Shown here one piece after another: positions 43,939-53,147 of a stretch of DNA of 64,000 nucleotides; within the stretch, counting starts at the first letter, position 1; every line of letters begins with the position of its first letter. This DNA is from an uncultured Bacteroidota bacterium. Lineage in GTDB: Bacteria; Bacteroidota; Bacteroidia; Flavobacteriales; Flavobacteriaceae. The notes below the pieces were generated by a model that did no database searches, was not told the DNA's origin, and saw only the letters and a list, made by a program, of their open reading frames with translations. The stretch is taken from assembly GCA_902516925.1 (NCBI GenBank), contig CABYAF010000002.1, positions 1-64,000 of the forward strand, read 5' to 3'. The position numbers were made by a program, and so were the translations under genes.

Positions 43939-44490
43939 CTATAGAGTCAGAATATCTTTCTCTTTTAGAGTAAACATATCATCAACTTTTTTAATGTACT
44001 TATCAGTTAACTCTTGTGAGTCTATTTCAAGATTAGACTTTAAATCTTCTGATATATCAAGTGCTTTAATTTTGTTATTAGCATCTTTTCTTGTGTTACG
44101 AATACTAACCTTAGCTGATTCAGACTCTGATTTTGCTATTTTTGTAAGTTCTACTCTTCTCTCTTCTGTTAATGGAGGAATATTGATCAATAATGATTCA
44201 CCATTATTAACAGGATTAAAACCTAAATTAGAATTAAGGATACTCTTTTCTATTTCTTCAAGCATGTCTTTTTCCCATGGTTGAATAGATATTGTTTGGG
44301 CATTTGGAGTACTCACTGAAGAAACCTGATTTAATGGTGTCATATTTCCATAATATTCAACCGAAACACCTTTTAACATTATTGGATTAGCTTTTCCTGC
44401 TCTGATTTTAGCTAGTTCTGTTTCTAAGTGACTTATGGCAGACATCATATTTAGCTCTGCATTTTCGATTATCTCTTGATTATTCTCCAT
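43939..44490 (-). CDS. frr: Ribosome recycling factor
   Basis: RRF splits post-termination ribosomes with EF-G. The 183-residue protein has the two-domain pattern, including LAKIRAGKANPIMLKGVSVE, then YYGNMTPLNQVSSVSTPNAQ and TISIQPWE, and the closing KIDDM-like region KVDDMFTLKEKDIL. It is eight bases after pyrH, the usual pyrH-frr pair. Confidence 0.96.
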   Translation of the reverse strand: MENNQEIIENAELNMMSAISHLETELAKIRAGKANPIMLKGVSVEYYGNMTPLNQVSSVSTPNAQTISIQPWEKDMLEEIEKSILNSNLGFNPVNNGESLLINIPPLTEERRVELTKIAKSESESAKVSIRNTRKDANNKIKALDISEDLKSNLEIDSQELTDKYIKKVDDMFTLKEKDILTL

Positions 44491-44498
44491 AGTTAAAG

Positions 44499-45206
44499 TT
44501 ATTTAGACACTTTAGTTCCAATTTTTTCACCCATCACAACTTTAGTTAAATTACCTTTAATATTCATATCAAAAACAATAATTGGTAGTTCATTTTCTTT
44601 GCTTAAAGTAAATGCAGTAGTATCCATTATTTTTAACCCCTTTTTTATAGTTTCTTCGAACGAAATATTATCAAATTTAATAGCTTCTTTATTTTTTTCT
44701 GGATCTTCATTATATATTCCATCAACTCTAGTCCCCTTTAAAATAACTTCTGCATTAATCTCAATTGCTCTTAAAACTGCAGCAGAATCTGTTGTGAAAT
44801 AAGGATTACCAGTTCCTGATGCAAAAATTACAACACGGCCCTTTTCTAGATGTCTTGTTGCCTTTCTTTTGATAAATGGCTCAGCTATTGATTCCATTTT
44901 TATAGCTGACTGGAGTCTTGTAGGAATATCCATATTTTCAAGTGCATTTTGAAGTGCAAGACCATTAATAACAGTTGCCAACATTCCCATATAATCAGCT
45001 TGAACTCTATCTATACCATCTTCTGATCCTGTTAACCCCCTAAAGATATTACCACCACCAATTACAATTGCAATTTCTACACCTTGCTCATGAATTTGCT
45101 TAATCTCTTTTGCATAAACCACAAGTCTATCATTATCAATACCATATGAATTTTTTCCAAGAAGAGCCTCTCCACTAAGTTTTAAAAGTATGCGATTATA
45201 TTTCAT
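44499..45206 (-). CDS. pyrH: Uridylate kinase
   Basis: UMP kinase (235 residues) phosphorylates UMP to UDP in pyrimidine synthesis. Characteristic segments are [26 protein letters not shown], the [20 protein letters not shown] stretch and [14 protein letters not shown]. It heads the pyrH-frr-asnS-rpoN minus-strand run and lies 41 bases from truB upstream. Confidence 0.96.
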   Translation of the reverse strand: MKYNRILLKLSGEALLGKNSYGIDNDRLVVYAKEIKQIHEQGVEIAIVIGGGNIFRGLTGSEDGIDRVQADYMGMLATVINGLALQNALENMDIPTRLQSAIKMESIAEPFIKRKATRHLEKGRVVIFASGTGNPYFTTDSAAVLRAIEINAEVILKGTRVDGIYNEDPEKNKEAIKFDNISFEETIKKGLKIMDTTAFTLSKENELPIIVFDMNIKGNLTKVVMGEKIGTKVSK

Positions 45207-45247
45207 TTCACAGGGGATAATACAAATATAATATTAAGTTTTAACAT

Positions 45248-45937
45248 CTATTTAATATCCATTGCATTAAGAACACAAAAATCACCTATTTTAGTTCGTC
45301 TCAACTCATATAAATAAGAACCCGAATTTAATCTTTTACCAAAGTCATTTGCAATAGACCTAATATAAGTTCCTTTTGAGCATTCAATTTTAAAGTCAAC
45401 ATATGGAGTAGCGAAGTCTATTACTTCAAAATTATAAATATTAATTTCTCTTTCATCTATTTCAATTTTCTTACTCTCTCTTGCATATTCATATAATCTC
45501 TTTCCATCTTTTTTAATTGCTGAGAATATAGGGGGTTTTTGCATTTTCCGTCCAATAAACTCCTTTGCTAAATTTTTTAAATCATTAAAAGTAATATGCT
45601 CAAACTCGAATTTTTCATTAACATCTGTTTCTGCATCATAAGATAAGGTAGATTCACCAAGCTTAAATTTGCCAGTGTATGTTTTTGATAAGTTTTGATA
45701 TTCAGAAATACTTTTTGTCTGCTTACCTATGCATATAATTAATAGCCCTGTAGCCAAAGGATCAAGAGTCCCTGCATGTCCTACTTTGATTTTTTTCATT
45801 TTAAATTTAAGTTGAAGTGATTTACGTATATATTTTACAACATCAAATGAGGTCCATTTATGAGGTTTATCTACGAGCATTATTTTGCCCTCCTTTATAT
45901 CATCAACAGAAAAACTGCTTATACTGAACTTCTCCAT
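45248..45937 (-). CDS. truB: tRNA pseudouridine(55) synthase
   Basis: TruB makes pseudouridine 55 in the T loop of tRNAs. Catalytic Asp is in GHAGTLDPLATGLLIICIG (near residue 59). Other blocks are KPHKWTSFDVVKYIR and CSKGTYIRSIANDFG. The short form of 229 residues lacks the C-terminal PUA extension. Its start codon overlaps the DUF3098 stop by one base; the undecaprenyl-diphosphate phosphatase gene often found between them is absent here. Confidence 0.95.
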   Translation of the reverse strand: MEKFSISSFSVDDIKEGKIMLVDKPHKWTSFDVVKYIRKSLQLKFKMKKIKVGHAGTLDPLATGLLIICIGKQTKSISEYQNLSKTYTGKFKLGESTLSYDAETDVNEKFEFEHITFNDLKNLAKEFIGRKMQKPPIFSAIKKDGKRLYEYARESKKIEIDEREINIYNFEVIDFATPYVDFKIECSKGTYIRSIANDFGKRLNSGSYLYELRRTKIGDFCVLNAMDIK

Positions 45938-46164
45938 TACTTCTTATCCTTGTAAAGGATTGAAAATATACACAATATAAAACCTGATACTACCATCAAG
46001 GGGGCAAGTCTTATACGTCTAAAATTATATATTTCATTATTAAAAATATCAGGATTAGTAGATTCTCCTCCAGACATTAATACAAAGCCAATACCTATTA
46101 TGAAAATTGATATAATTAGAAATCTGTATCTCCTTTTATTAAATAAATACTCCTTTTCAGCCAT
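45937..46164 (-). CDS. DUF3098 membrane protein
   Basis: A 75-residue protein with two membrane helices (about 14-32 and 52-70) around the motif FVLMSGGESTNPDIFNNEIY, which continues NFRRIRLAPL and is diagnostic for DUF3098. The function is unknown, but its position between ftsX and truB is conserved in Bacteroidota. Five bases separate it from ftsX. Confidence 0.9.
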   Translation of the reverse strand: MAEKEYLFNKRRYRFLIISIFIIGIGFVLMSGGESTNPDIFNNEIYNFRRIRLAPLMVVSGFILCIFSILYKDKK

Positions 46165-46169
46165 AACTT

Positions 46170-47042
46170 TTATCTTACAAATTTTAATTTTAAATATCTC
46201 TGAGTAACTAAAAATGAACTAATTAATGAAGTGAATAATCCGAAAGTTATAATAAAACTAATTAGCAAGAGTGTGTCGCTTATTTTTGTGAAAAAGTTTA
46301 TTTCCTCTATTTGGAGATTAAGCTGATATACTAACATATACAAAATTAGAATAGAGGTAATTGAAGAGAAAAAGCTTATTTTAAGATACTGGAATATAAA
46401 AGGCCTTCTTATGAATTTGCTTGTAGCTCCTACAAGTTGCATTGTCTTTATAATATCTCTTTTTGAATAAATAGAAATTTTGATTGAATTATTTATTAAA
46501 ATAAAGCTAGTTACAAAAAATACAATGCTAATTATCAAAATCCATAATCCAATTTTTTCAAAATTTTTGGTAAGCGCATCAACAAGTGGTTTATCATATT
46601 CAATTTCCTCAATAAATTCAAAATTATTGAGATTTTCAATAAAAATTTCAATAAAATATATATCAATTTTATCACCTTTAAGTTGAACTGACACTGCATC
46701 TAAAAGTGGATTATATCCAAGGAAACCAACAAACTCTTCTCCAATCTCTGATGAAAAAATCTTCGCTGCGTCTTCTTTAGATAAATAGTTTACATCCTTT
46801 ACGTCTTCATTTAATCTTAGCAACTTTATTAGTTGCTTATTTTCAGACTCTTTAGTGTCATTTTTTAGATAAATATTGATTGTAACATTTTCTTTAAAAT
46901 AATTTTCAATTGAAGAAGAGTTAAGGTAAATAAAACCTATTAACGATAAAGTAAATAATACAACGGTATTTATCAGGAAAATCGAAATTAAATTACTCCT
47001 TACCTTACTAACTTCTGAATTGATTCTTTTTTTAGTTTCCAA
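46170..47042 (-). CDS. ftsX: Cell division protein FtsX
   Basis: A 290-residue membrane component of the FtsEX complex that controls cell-wall hydrolases at the division site. One N-terminal helix (about 19-40), a periplasmic domain (about 45-160, with NVTINIYLKNDTKE and VNYLSKEDAAKIF), and three C-terminal helices fit the family. FtsE is not encoded nearby. It is divergent from leuS. Confidence 0.88.
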   Translation of the reverse strand: METKKRINSEVSKVRSNLISIFLINTVVLFTLSLIGFIYLNSSSIENYFKENVTINIYLKNDTKESENKQLIKLLRLNEDVKDVNYLSKEDAAKIFSSEIGEEFVGFLGYNPLLDAVSVQLKGDKIDIYFIEIFIENLNNFEFIEEIEYDKPLVDALTKNFEKIGLWILIISIVFFVTSFILINNSIKISIYSKRDIIKTMQLVGATSKFIRRPFIFQYLKISFFSSITSILILYMLVYQLNLQIEEINFFTKISDTLLLISFIITFGLFTSLISSFLVTQRYLKLKFVR

Positions 47043-47111
47043 ACTTTTATAAAAGTAATAAACAAATAATAAATTAATTTTTATGTTAATTAAATTAGTT
47101 CTTCCTTTGTA

Positions 47112-47119
47112 TAAATTTG
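47112..47119 (+). promoter_or_regulatory. Candidate -7 box for leuS
   Basis: TAAATTTG matches TAnnTTTG exactly. It includes the TTG at 47117, so that codon is unlikely to be the leuS start. Six bases separate it from the GTG at 47126, suggesting a leaderless or near-leaderless mRNA. Confidence 0.45.
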
Positions 47120-47125
47120 CTTAAG

Positions 47126-49936
47126 GTGAGATATAATTTTCTAGAAATAGAAAAGAAATGGCAAGAATTTTGGAAGACTAATGAGACTTATAAAGTTAGT
47201 TTTTCTTCAAAGCCTAAATTCTATGTATTAGATATGTTTCCATATCCATCAGGTGCTGGTCTTCATGTTGGTCACCCCCTTGGTTATATTGCGAGTGATA
47301 TATATTCAAGATTTAAAAGACATAAAGGATATAATGTCCTTCATCCTCAAGGATATGATTCATTTGGACTCCCTGCTGAACAATATGCAATAAGAACTGG
47401 CCAACATCCAAAAAAGACCACTTCTGATAACATAAATATGTATAGAAACCAACTAGATAGAATTGGTTTCTCTTTTGATTGGTCCAGAGAAATAAGAACC
47501 TCTGATCCAAAATATTATAAGTGGACTCAATGGATATTTATTTTAATGTTTAACTCATTTTATTGTTCAAAGGATAAAAAAGCAAAAAGTATAGATAGTC
47601 TCATAAGTATTTTTGAGAAGGATGGTGATAAAAACTTTAAAGAAGATCTTTTTGAGCATGGATACTCATTTACTGGTTCAGAGTGGAAAAACTTTGATGA
47701 AAAAATAAAATCAGACATACTCATGAACTTTAGGCTGGCATACTTGACTGATGGAGATGTAAATTGGTGTGAGGAGCTAGGAACCGTTTTAGCAAATGAT
47801 GAAATTATAAATGGAGTAAGTGAAAGGGGAGGGTATCCAGTAACTAAAAGAAAGGTTAAACATTGGTGTTTAAGAATTAGTAAATACTCGGATAGACTTT
47901 TAAATGATTTAGATAAAATTGATTGGCCAGAGCCACTAAAAGAAATGCAAAGAAATTGGATTGGAAAATCTAAAGGTGTTTCTGTAACTTTTGATGTTGA
48001 AAATTCAAATAAAAAAATTGAGGTTTTTACTACTAGACCAGATACAATTTTTGGAGTTTCTTTCCTTACTATTGCACCGGAATATAAAGAAATATCAGAT
48101 TTATCGTTGTTAAATCATAAATCAGAAATTGAGAACTATATTGATGAAGTTTCAAAAAAATCGGAGAGAGAAAGATTGTCTGATGTAAAAACTGTTTCTG
48201 GAGTATTTTCCGGTTCTTATGCAATTCATCCTTTTACAAGAAAAAAAATACCTATATGGATTTCAGATTATGTTCTTGCCGGTTATGGAACTGGAGCAGT
48301 AATGGGAGTGCCTGCTGGAGATCAAAGGGATTTTGACTTTGCAAAAAAATTTAAAATTGATATTCCAAATATTTTTGAAAATATAGACATCTCAGAAACT
48401 GCTTTTTCCGATAAATCAGGTTTTAAACTTATTAATTCAGAGTTCCTAAATGGATTAGACTATGAAAAATCTTTGGAATTAATAATCAAAGAAATTGAAA
48501 ACAAAGAAATTGGTAAATCTAAAATTCAATTTAAGTTAAGAGATGCTACATTTAGTCGGCAAAGATATTGGGGTGAGCCAATACCTATATATTATAAGAA
48601 TGGCATTCCATATAATATTGAGACAGAATATTTGCCATTAAAGTTACCAGATGTAGACAATTTTCTTCCAACTAAAAATGGAGACTCCCCATTAGGAAAT
48701 TCATCTTCATGGGCGTGGAATAATAAGACAAAAAAAGTTACATCAAATTCTGAAATTAATGATACTGATACTTTTCCTTTAGAATTAAATACTATGCCAG
48801 GTTGGGCAGGAAGTTCTTGGTACTTCTATAGATATATGGATCCAACAAATGAAAAAGAATTTATTTCTAAAGAATCTCAAAAATATTGGTCAGATATAGA
48901 TATTTATTTTGGGGGAAGTGAACATGCTACTGGACATTTGCTATATTCAAGATTTTATCAAAAATTTCTTTATGACTTAGAATATTTAAACAAAGATGAA
49001 TATTCTAAAAAATTAATTAATCAAGGTATGATTCTTGGGAACTCTGCATTTATATATAGAAAATCAGGATCAAATCAATACATTTCAAGTAATCTTATCT
49101 CAAATTATAAAGTTGATAAAGTTAGAATTGATATAAAGTATATTAAAGGTGATAATCAAGTAAATTATAGTCTTTTAAAATCTGAAGATTCTGACTTTAA
49201 AAATTCCACTTTTAAATTAGAAAACGATGTTTTCTTTTGTGTAAGGGAACAAGAAAAAATGTCAAAATCTAAGTTTAATGTTGTTAATCCAGATGAAATT
49301 TGTGATCAATATGGAGCTGACACTTTAAGGATGTATGAAATGTTCCTAGGTCCAATTGAGCAATCAAAACCTTGGGATACTAGAGGGATTTCTGGAGTTT
49401 ATTCATTTTTGAAAAAGTTTTGGAGTTTATTTTTTAAAGATGGAATAATTAATGTTTCAGAAGAAGAGCCTTCAAAAGAATCTTTAAAGTCACTTCACAA
49501 AACTATAAAAAAAATTACTCAGGATATAGAAAAATTAAGTCTTAATACATGTATAAGCTCATTTATGATTTGTGTAAATGAACTTAGTTCAATTGGTTGT
49601 AACAATCGAGAGATTCTACAAAACTTATTAATTCTTATTTCTCCTTTTGCACCCCATTTCGCTGAAGAGTTATGGAGTCAATTGGGTCACAAAGAGTCTA
49701 TAGTTAATCAGATATATCCAGAATATAATGAAAAGTATTTGGTCGAAACTGAGAAATTATACCCAGTTTCATTTAATGGTAAAACGAGGTTTACTATTAA
49801 TCTTTCACTAGATCTTAATAAAAAACAGATTGAAGATGCTGTATTATCATTTGAAAAAACAAAATCTATTTTAAATAACTCAGAACCAAAAAAAGTTATA
49901 GTTGTTCCAGGTAAAATTATAAATATTGTTTTATGA
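47126..49936 (+). CDS. leuS: Leucyl-tRNA synthetase
   Basis: A class I synthetase, 936 residues if started at the GTG of 47126 (MRYNFLEIEKKWQEFW), which matches the family N-terminus. A TTG three codons upstream lies inside a promoter-like box and is not preferred. The HIGH motif is in PYPSGAGLHVGHPLGY, the editing domain includes VFTTRPDTIFGVSFLTIAPE, and KMSKS is in EQEKMSKSKFNVVNPDE. The tRNA-binding C-terminal domain is complete. It overlaps the next gene by four bases. Confidence 0.95.
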   Translation: MRYNFLEIEKKWQEFWKTNETYKVSFSSKPKFYVLDMFPYPSGAGLHVGHPLGYIASDIYSRFKRHKGYNVLHPQGYDSFGLPAEQYAIRTGQHPKKTTSDNINMYRNQLDRIGFSFDWSREIRTSDPKYYKWTQWIFILMFNSFYCSKDKKAKSIDSLISIFEKDGDKNFKEDLFEHGYSFTGSEWKNFDEKIKSDILMNFRLAYLTDGDVNWCEELGTVLANDEIINGVSERGGYPVTKRKVKHWCLRISKYSDRLLNDLDKIDWPEPLKEMQRNWIGKSKGVSVTFDVENSNKKIEVFTTRPDTIFGVSFLTIAPEYKEISDLSLLNHKSEIENYIDEVSKKSERERLSDVKTVSGVFSGSYAIHPFTRKKIPIWISDYVLAGYGTGAVMGVPAGDQRDFDFAKKFKIDIPNIFENIDISETAFSDKSGFKLINSEFLNGLDYEKSLELIIKEIENKEIGKSKIQFKLRDATFSRQRYWGEPIPIYYKNGIPYNIETEYLPLKLPDVDNFLPTKNGDSPLGNSSSWAWNNKTKKVTSNSEINDTDTFPLELNTMPGWAGSSWYFYRYMDPTNEKEFISKESQKYWSDIDIYFGGSEHATGHLLYSRFYQKFLYDLEYLNKDEYSKKLINQGMILGNSAFIYRKSGSNQYISSNLISNYKVDKVRIDIKYIKGDNQVNYSLLKSEDSDFKNSTFKLENDVFFCVREQEKMSKSKFNVVNPDEICDQYGADTLRMYEMFLGPIEQSKPWDTRGISGVYSFLKKFWSLFFKDGIINVSEEEPSKESLKSLHKTIKKITQDIEKLSLNTCISSFMICVNELSSIGCNNREILQNLLILISPFAPHFAEELWSQLGHKESIVNQIYPEYNEKYLVETEKLYPVSFNGKTRFTINLSLDLNKKQIEDAVLSFEKTKSILNNSEPKKVIVVPGKIINIVL

Positions 49937-50193
49937 TTGATCCAATGTTTGAAATCATCGGTTTATTAGCAGCTTTTCTTACCACTTCAGCATTTATACC
50001 ACAAGTTTATAAAATCTATAAAGAAAAAAAAGCAGATGGTATTTCACTAACAATGTATGTAATATTATTTATTGGCGTTTTGCTGTGGCTTATATATGGA
50101 ATCCTGATAGGGAGCTTATCAATAATTATTGCAAATGGAATAACTTCATTACTACAATTAAGTATAATTATATTTAAGTTAAAAAATTCATAA
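49933..50193 (+). CDS. SemiSWEET-type sugar transporter
   Basis: An 86-residue, three-helix half-transporter that dimerises to move sugars. The PQ-loop motif is TSAFIPQVYKIYKEKKADGI, and the remaining helices read SLTMYVILFIGVLLWLIYGI and IIIANGITSLLQLSIIIFKL. It overlaps leuS by four bases, so the start at 49933 is probably coupled to leuS translation. The sugar is unknown. Confidence 0.88.
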   Translation: MIDPMFEIIGLLAAFLTTSAFIPQVYKIYKEKKADGISLTMYVILFIGVLLWLIYGILIGSLSIIIANGITSLLQLSIIIFKLKNS

Positions 50194-50238
50194 TATCATT
50201 CACTTTTTTACTAGTTTATTTAACTTTACAAAAAAAAG

Positions 50239-50940
50239 ATGTTTTATTTCGACCCCATTTACATATTTATTTTTGGTCCAATATTTGCTTTAAGCTTTTT
50301 TATTCAAAATCAACTTAAATCAAAATTTAAAAAGTTTTCAAAAATCAACTTATCTGCTAACCTTTCCGGTAAAGAAATTGCCGAAAGAATGTTGTCTGAT
50401 CATGGAATTTATGATGTTAAAGTTATAAGTGTTAAAGGTCAATTATCAGACCATTACAACCCTCAAAAGAAAACCGTTAATCTTAGTGAAAGCGTATATT
50501 TTAAAAAAAATGCTGCCTCTGCTGCTGTTGCTGCTCATGAGTGTGGTCACGCAGTTCAGCATGCTAAAGGATACGAATGGTTAAAAATGAGGTCTATTCT
50601 GGTACCAGTTGTAGGTTTTACTTCTAATATCGGTATTTGGATTTTGTTGGCTGGATTTTTTTTAATGCAATCTTCACCTGTACTAGGACAAAACTTAACC
50701 ATGTTGGGTATTTTAGGTTTTGCATCCGGTACTTTATTTAGTTTAGTTACTCTTCCTGTTGAATTTGATGCTAGTAAAAGAGCAATTTATTGGTTAGAAA
50801 GAAAAAGAATTGTTAACCAAAGAGAATTAAGTCAGTCTAAAGAAGCACTAAATTGGGCAGCTGCTACATATGTAGTTGCAGCTTTAGCCTCGATTGCTAA
50901 CCTTGTATACCTTTGGATGAGATTTGGCAGAAGGAACTAA
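50239..50940 (+). CDS. Membrane zinc metallopeptidase (YugP-like)
   Basis: A 233-residue membrane-embedded neutral zinc peptidase. The zinc site is AAHECGHAVQHAKGY (His, Glu, His, near residue 98). Flanking features are DPIYIFIFGPIFALSFFIQN at the N-terminus, DHYNPQKKTVNLSESVY before the active site, LPVEFDASKRAIYWLE, and two helices around 120-170. Substrates are not known. It is convergent with hemD, sharing four bases. Confidence 0.88.
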   Translation: MFYFDPIYIFIFGPIFALSFFIQNQLKSKFKKFSKINLSANLSGKEIAERMLSDHGIYDVKVISVKGQLSDHYNPQKKTVNLSESVYFKKNAASAAVAAHECGHAVQHAKGYEWLKMRSILVPVVGFTSNIGIWILLAGFFLMQSSPVLGQNLTMLGILGFASGTLFSLVTLPVEFDASKRAIYWLERKRIVNQRELSQSKEALNWAAATYVVAALASIANLVYLWMRFGRRN

Positions 50941-51671
50941 CCTTTTATATATTTATCTATAGCCATTGCCATAGAGGGAGAAACCTCTGTTGGTGCTTTA
51001 ATGTCTATTCTAAGATTTTTAGCCTTAGCTGCTTCTACAGTTGTGTTACCATAGACAGCAATAAGAGTCTTATTCTGAACAAAATCAGGAAAGTTCTTAA
51101 ACAAAGATTCAATGCCTAATGGACTAAAAAAGACAAGTAAATCATAATACACATCCCTTAGATCAGACAAGTCACTAACAACTGTCTTATAAAGTTGAGC
51201 TCGCTCCCATGAGATATCAAAAGAATCTAATGTCTTTATAATATCTGGATTTAAACTACCAGATGTTGGCGCGAGAAACCTCTCTTTATTAAATTTTGTA
51301 AATGTTGCCTCAAGATCTTTAAAGTTATTATTACCAACATATATTTTTCTTTTTCGGTAAACTACGTATTTCTGCAGATAGTATGCAACAGCTTCAGACT
51401 GACAAAAATACTTAGTTTGATCAGGAACTTTAAATCTCATTTCCTCAGTAATTCTAAAGAAGTGATCAACAGAGTTTCTACTTGTTAATATGACATTATG
51501 AAATTTTGAGAAGTCGACTCTTTGAGCTCTTACATCTTTAGCTGTAAGTCCTTCAACATGAATAAATTTTCTGAAATCTATTTTTAATTTATGCTTTCTA
51601 ATTAACGAGGAATAAGGTGAATTATCGTTAGTAGGCTTTGGCTGAGATATTAAAATTGTTTTAATACTCAT
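50937..51671 (-). CDS. hemD: Uroporphyrinogen-III synthase
   Basis: HemD closes and inverts hydroxymethylbilane to uroporphyrinogen III in haem synthesis. The family is poorly conserved, but the two-lobe pattern is visible: ISQPKPTNDNSPYSSLIRKH near the N-terminus, FSKFHNVILTSRNSVDHFF, FCQSEAVAYYL, and LLVFFSPLGIESLFKNFPDF. The length of 244 residues is normal. It follows the DUF4271 gene by 16 bases, a pairing common in Bacteroidota. Confidence 0.82.
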   Translation of the reverse strand: MSIKTILISQPKPTNDNSPYSSLIRKHKLKIDFRKFIHVEGLTAKDVRAQRVDFSKFHNVILTSRNSVDHFFRITEEMRFKVPDQTKYFCQSEAVAYYLQKYVVYRKRKIYVGNNNFKDLEATFTKFNKERFLAPTSGSLNPDIIKTLDSFDISWERAQLYKTVVSDLSDLRDVYYDLLVFFSPLGIESLFKNFPDFVQNKTLIAVYGNTTVEAAKAKNLRIDIKAPTEVSPSMAMAIDKYIKG

Positions 51672-51687
51672 AAAGAAATGTTTAGGT

Positions 51688-52380
51688 TTAAAGATTTGAA
51701 TATAACCATATCCATGGGGCTAGTTTGAACGCACAAAGATACAAAATAAAATACATAACCTCTTTAAGATCAAACTTTAAAAAATAACTCAAATAGTTTT
51801 TAGTCTGAAAAAAAAAATGCAATCCTATAAGTAAAAAAGAAATATTTTTTAGATAAGTAAAATCATAAAAAGAATTTAAATTATATATGATAAAGTTAAA
51901 CAACATCAATACAGAAATTAAAATATTTACAATATAGTTTTTGTAAAATATAAACTTAAGTTTAGAGCTTATAAACATTCCTAAAATATATCTTATAATT
52001 AGAAACCTTATTGATAGAGTACCTAGAATTAGTATATTAAAATTTAATAATCTTAATAATAAGTTATTACTAATTCCATCAAACTTAATAATTCCTTGCG
52101 TATACCAGGCCCCAAAATATGTTATGATTACTCCATTAATAAGCAAAAAGAAGAATATATAGAAATAATGGAAATAATTAATTACTGAAGTTCCTGTTCC
52201 TGAGATGCCAAGATCATCTGAACTATATGGTGTTAAAATATTACGAAAATGATACTTTACACTTCTAAATAAATAAACTAATTTTACTCTTTGGAATATT
52301 TGAAAAAAATAAAATACTAATAATACAACTAGAACAAATAAAGTGGTTAAATTTTGATTTTGAATCATATTGATTTTCAA
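51688..52380 (-). CDS. DUF4271 membrane protein
   Basis: A 230-residue integral membrane protein with about six helices, very rich in Phe, Ile, Leu and Tyr. The end motif KFDLKEVMYFILYLCAFKLA followed by PWIWLY is the usual DUF4271 ending. The function is unknown. It is upstream of hemD and divergent from the glycosyltransferase gene, an arrangement conserved in the phylum. Confidence 0.8.
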   Translation of the reverse strand: MKINMIQNQNLTTLFVLVVLLVFYFFQIFQRVKLVYLFRSVKYHFRNILTPYSSDDLGISGTGTSVINYFHYFYIFFFLLINGVIITYFGAWYTQGIIKFDGISNNLLLRLLNFNILILGTLSIRFLIIRYILGMFISSKLKFIFYKNYIVNILISVLMLFNFIIYNLNSFYDFTYLKNISFLLIGLHFFFQTKNYLSYFLKFDLKEVMYFILYLCAFKLAPWIWLYSNL

Positions 52381-52415
52381 ATAAATAACAAAATTATGGA
52401 ATAACTATTAAATAA

Positions 52416-53147
52416 ATGAAAGACAATAGTTTAATCATCATACCGACTTATAATGAAGCTGAAAATATTGAAGCGGTTATCAATAAAATCTTCTCTTTTG
52501 ATGACAATAATTCTGTACTGGTAGTTGATGATAATTCACCAGATGGAACATCAAATATTGTAAATAATTTAAAAAAAGATAACGCCAATAATCTCTTTTT
52601 GATTATGAGAGATAAGAAAGATGGTTTAGGTTCAGCATATAAAGAGGGATTTAAATGGGCACTTGAAAAAAAATACTCCTATATTTTTGAGATGGATGCT
52701 GATCTCTCTCATGATCCAACTGAAATAAATAATTTAAAGAGACTTTTAATAAATAAAGAATGTGATGTAGCGATTGGTTCTAGATATCTAGAAGGTGTAA
52801 GTGTAGTGAACTGGCCTTTATCTAGAATTTTTCTTTCATATTTTGCAAATATTTATGTCAGAATTATTACTTCTATGCCAGTTAAAGACTCAACCTCGGG
52901 CTTTATTGGTTATTCAAATGAAGCATTATCTTCATTGAACATTAATAAAATAGAGTTTAATGGATATGCTTTTCAAATAGAAATGAAATTTAAGCTTTGG
53001 AAAAAAAATTTCAAGTTAAAGGAACACCAAATAATATTTGTTAATAGAGAACATGGAAAGTCTAAAATGAATAAGAACATTATATTTGAAGCAATAATTG
53101 GTGTTATTAAATTAAAAGTGGATTCAATATTTAAAAAGGATGAATAA
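52416..53147 (+). CDS. Polyprenol monophosphomannose synthase-like GT2 glycosyltransferase
   Basis: A 243-residue family-2 glycosyltransferase of the DPM1 type, which transfers mannose (or another sugar) to a polyprenyl phosphate at the inner membrane. Motifs are LIIIPTYNEAENIEAVI, VVDDNSPDGTSNIV, the DxD-like EMDADLSHDP, and VNREHGKSKMN. There is no C-terminal membrane domain. It overlaps the dihydroorotase gene by eight bases. Confidence 0.87.
   Translation: MKDNSLIIIPTYNEAENIEAVINKIFSFDDNNSVLVVDDNSPDGTSNIVNNLKKDNANNLFLIMRDKKDGLGSAYKEGFKWALEKKYSYIFEMDADLSHDPTEINNLKRLLINKECDVAIGSRYLEGVSVVNWPLSRIFLSYFANIYVRIITSMPVKDSTSGFIGYSNEALSSLNINKIEFNGYAFQIEMKFKLWKKNFKLKEHQIIFVNREHGKSKMNKNIIFEAIIGVIKLKVDSIFKKDE

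Noticed and set aside
43994..44284. Antisense open frame over frr
   Set aside because: A shadow of the well-supported ribosome recycling factor gene, Leu/Ser-rich as antisense frames of this genome usually are.
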